Shown here in pieces: positions 5,271 to 5,776 of a DNA stretch of 5,776 nucleotides. The position numbers were made by a program, and so were the translations under genes. Origin of the DNA: Alistipes sp. (GTDB lineage: Bacteria; Bacteroidota; Bacteroidia; Bacteroidales; Rikenellaceae); assembly GCA_017560305.1 (NCBI GenBank), contig JAFYOF010000184.1, positions 1 to 5,776 on the forward strand, in the 5' to 3' direction. The notes beneath the pieces were generated by a model. The model saw only the letters and a program-made list of their open reading frames with translations, made no database searches and was not told the DNA's origin. Positions within the stretch are counted from its first letter, which is position 1. Every line of letters starts with the position of its first letter.

Positions 5271-5310
5271 TAAAAACAAATCAGGCCACCCCATTGGGAT
5301 AGCCTGATTT
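5271..5310 (-). terminator. Rho-independent terminator of gap
   Basis: On the minus strand a 9-bp perfect stem (AAATCAGGC/GCCTGATTT; arms 5302-5310 and 5278-5286) encloses a partly paired CCC/GGG loop. It is followed by GTTTTTA (5271-5277), with three more Ts already within the stem foot. It begins 20 bases after the gap stop codon. The plus-strand side is also followed by TTTTA, so weak bidirectional action is possible. Confidence 0.88.
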
Positions 5311-5330
5311 TATAATCTCTAAAGATTGGA

Positions 5331-5776
<446 letters not shown>

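Noticed and set aside
5255..5272. AT-rich inverted repeat TATATG/CATATA near the gap terminator
   Set aside because: Only six mostly A-T pairs with a 6-base loop in an AT-rich stretch; expected by chance.

Overview
The window looks like a chromosomal segment from a member of the Bacteroidota, most likely the order Bacteroidales. A Rikenellaceae/Alistipes-like origin is a guess from overall feel and was not tested. The evidence is a promoter matching the Bacteroidetes TTTG-N20-TAnnTTTG pattern, the lack of clear Shine-Dalgarno sites, the yceD-rpmF-plsX gene order, a DUF5672 gene next to glycosyltransferases, and an enterobacterial/eukaryote-like GapA. I see no tRNA, rRNA, CRISPR array, transposase, phage or defence gene.

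Layout. (1) Positions 1-2449, plus strand: the tail of an upstream gene, then three tightly packed genes (GT2-like glycosyltransferase, PF13712-type glycosyltransferase, DUF5672 protein). They overlap or nearly touch and look like the distal end of a surface-glycan operon. (2) 2450-2657: a convergent intergenic region with a complex hairpin repeat (E1) and a bidirectional terminator. (3) 2658-4600, minus strand: yceD (DUF177), rpmF (ribosomal protein L32) and plsX (phosphate acyltransferase), read in that order from a good Bacteroidetes-type promoter at 4619-4650. A strong terminator-like hairpin lies between rpmF and plsX. (4) 4601-4715: a divergent promoter region. (5) 4716-5105, plus strand: an unrecognised 129-residue protein with its own terminator. 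(6) 5106-5330: a second convergent intergenic region with a second hairpin repeat (E2) flanked by the terminators of its two neighbours. (7) 5331-5776, minus strand: the C-terminal 147 residues of glyceraldehyde-3-phosphate dehydrogenase, cut by the window edge.

How the genes work together: the first operon probably adds sugars to a cell-surface glycan. The minus-strand operon joins ribosome assembly (YceD, L32) to membrane lipid synthesis (PlsX), an ancient and widespread linkage. gap is central glycolysis.

The most unusual signal is non-coding. E1 (2512-2581) and E2 (5164-5234) are two diverged copies of one structured element. Each has a 14-bp perfect outer stem, a one-sided G-only or nearly G-only bulge of 7-8 nt, an 8-bp inner stem and a 3-nt loop, followed at once by a second short GC-rich hairpin. 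The four sequence differences between the two outer stems are all compensated on the opposite arm. E2 lies outside both predicted flanking transcripts, which suggests a DNA-level, REP/BIME-like element rather than an ordinary RNA element. I do not recognise a named family.
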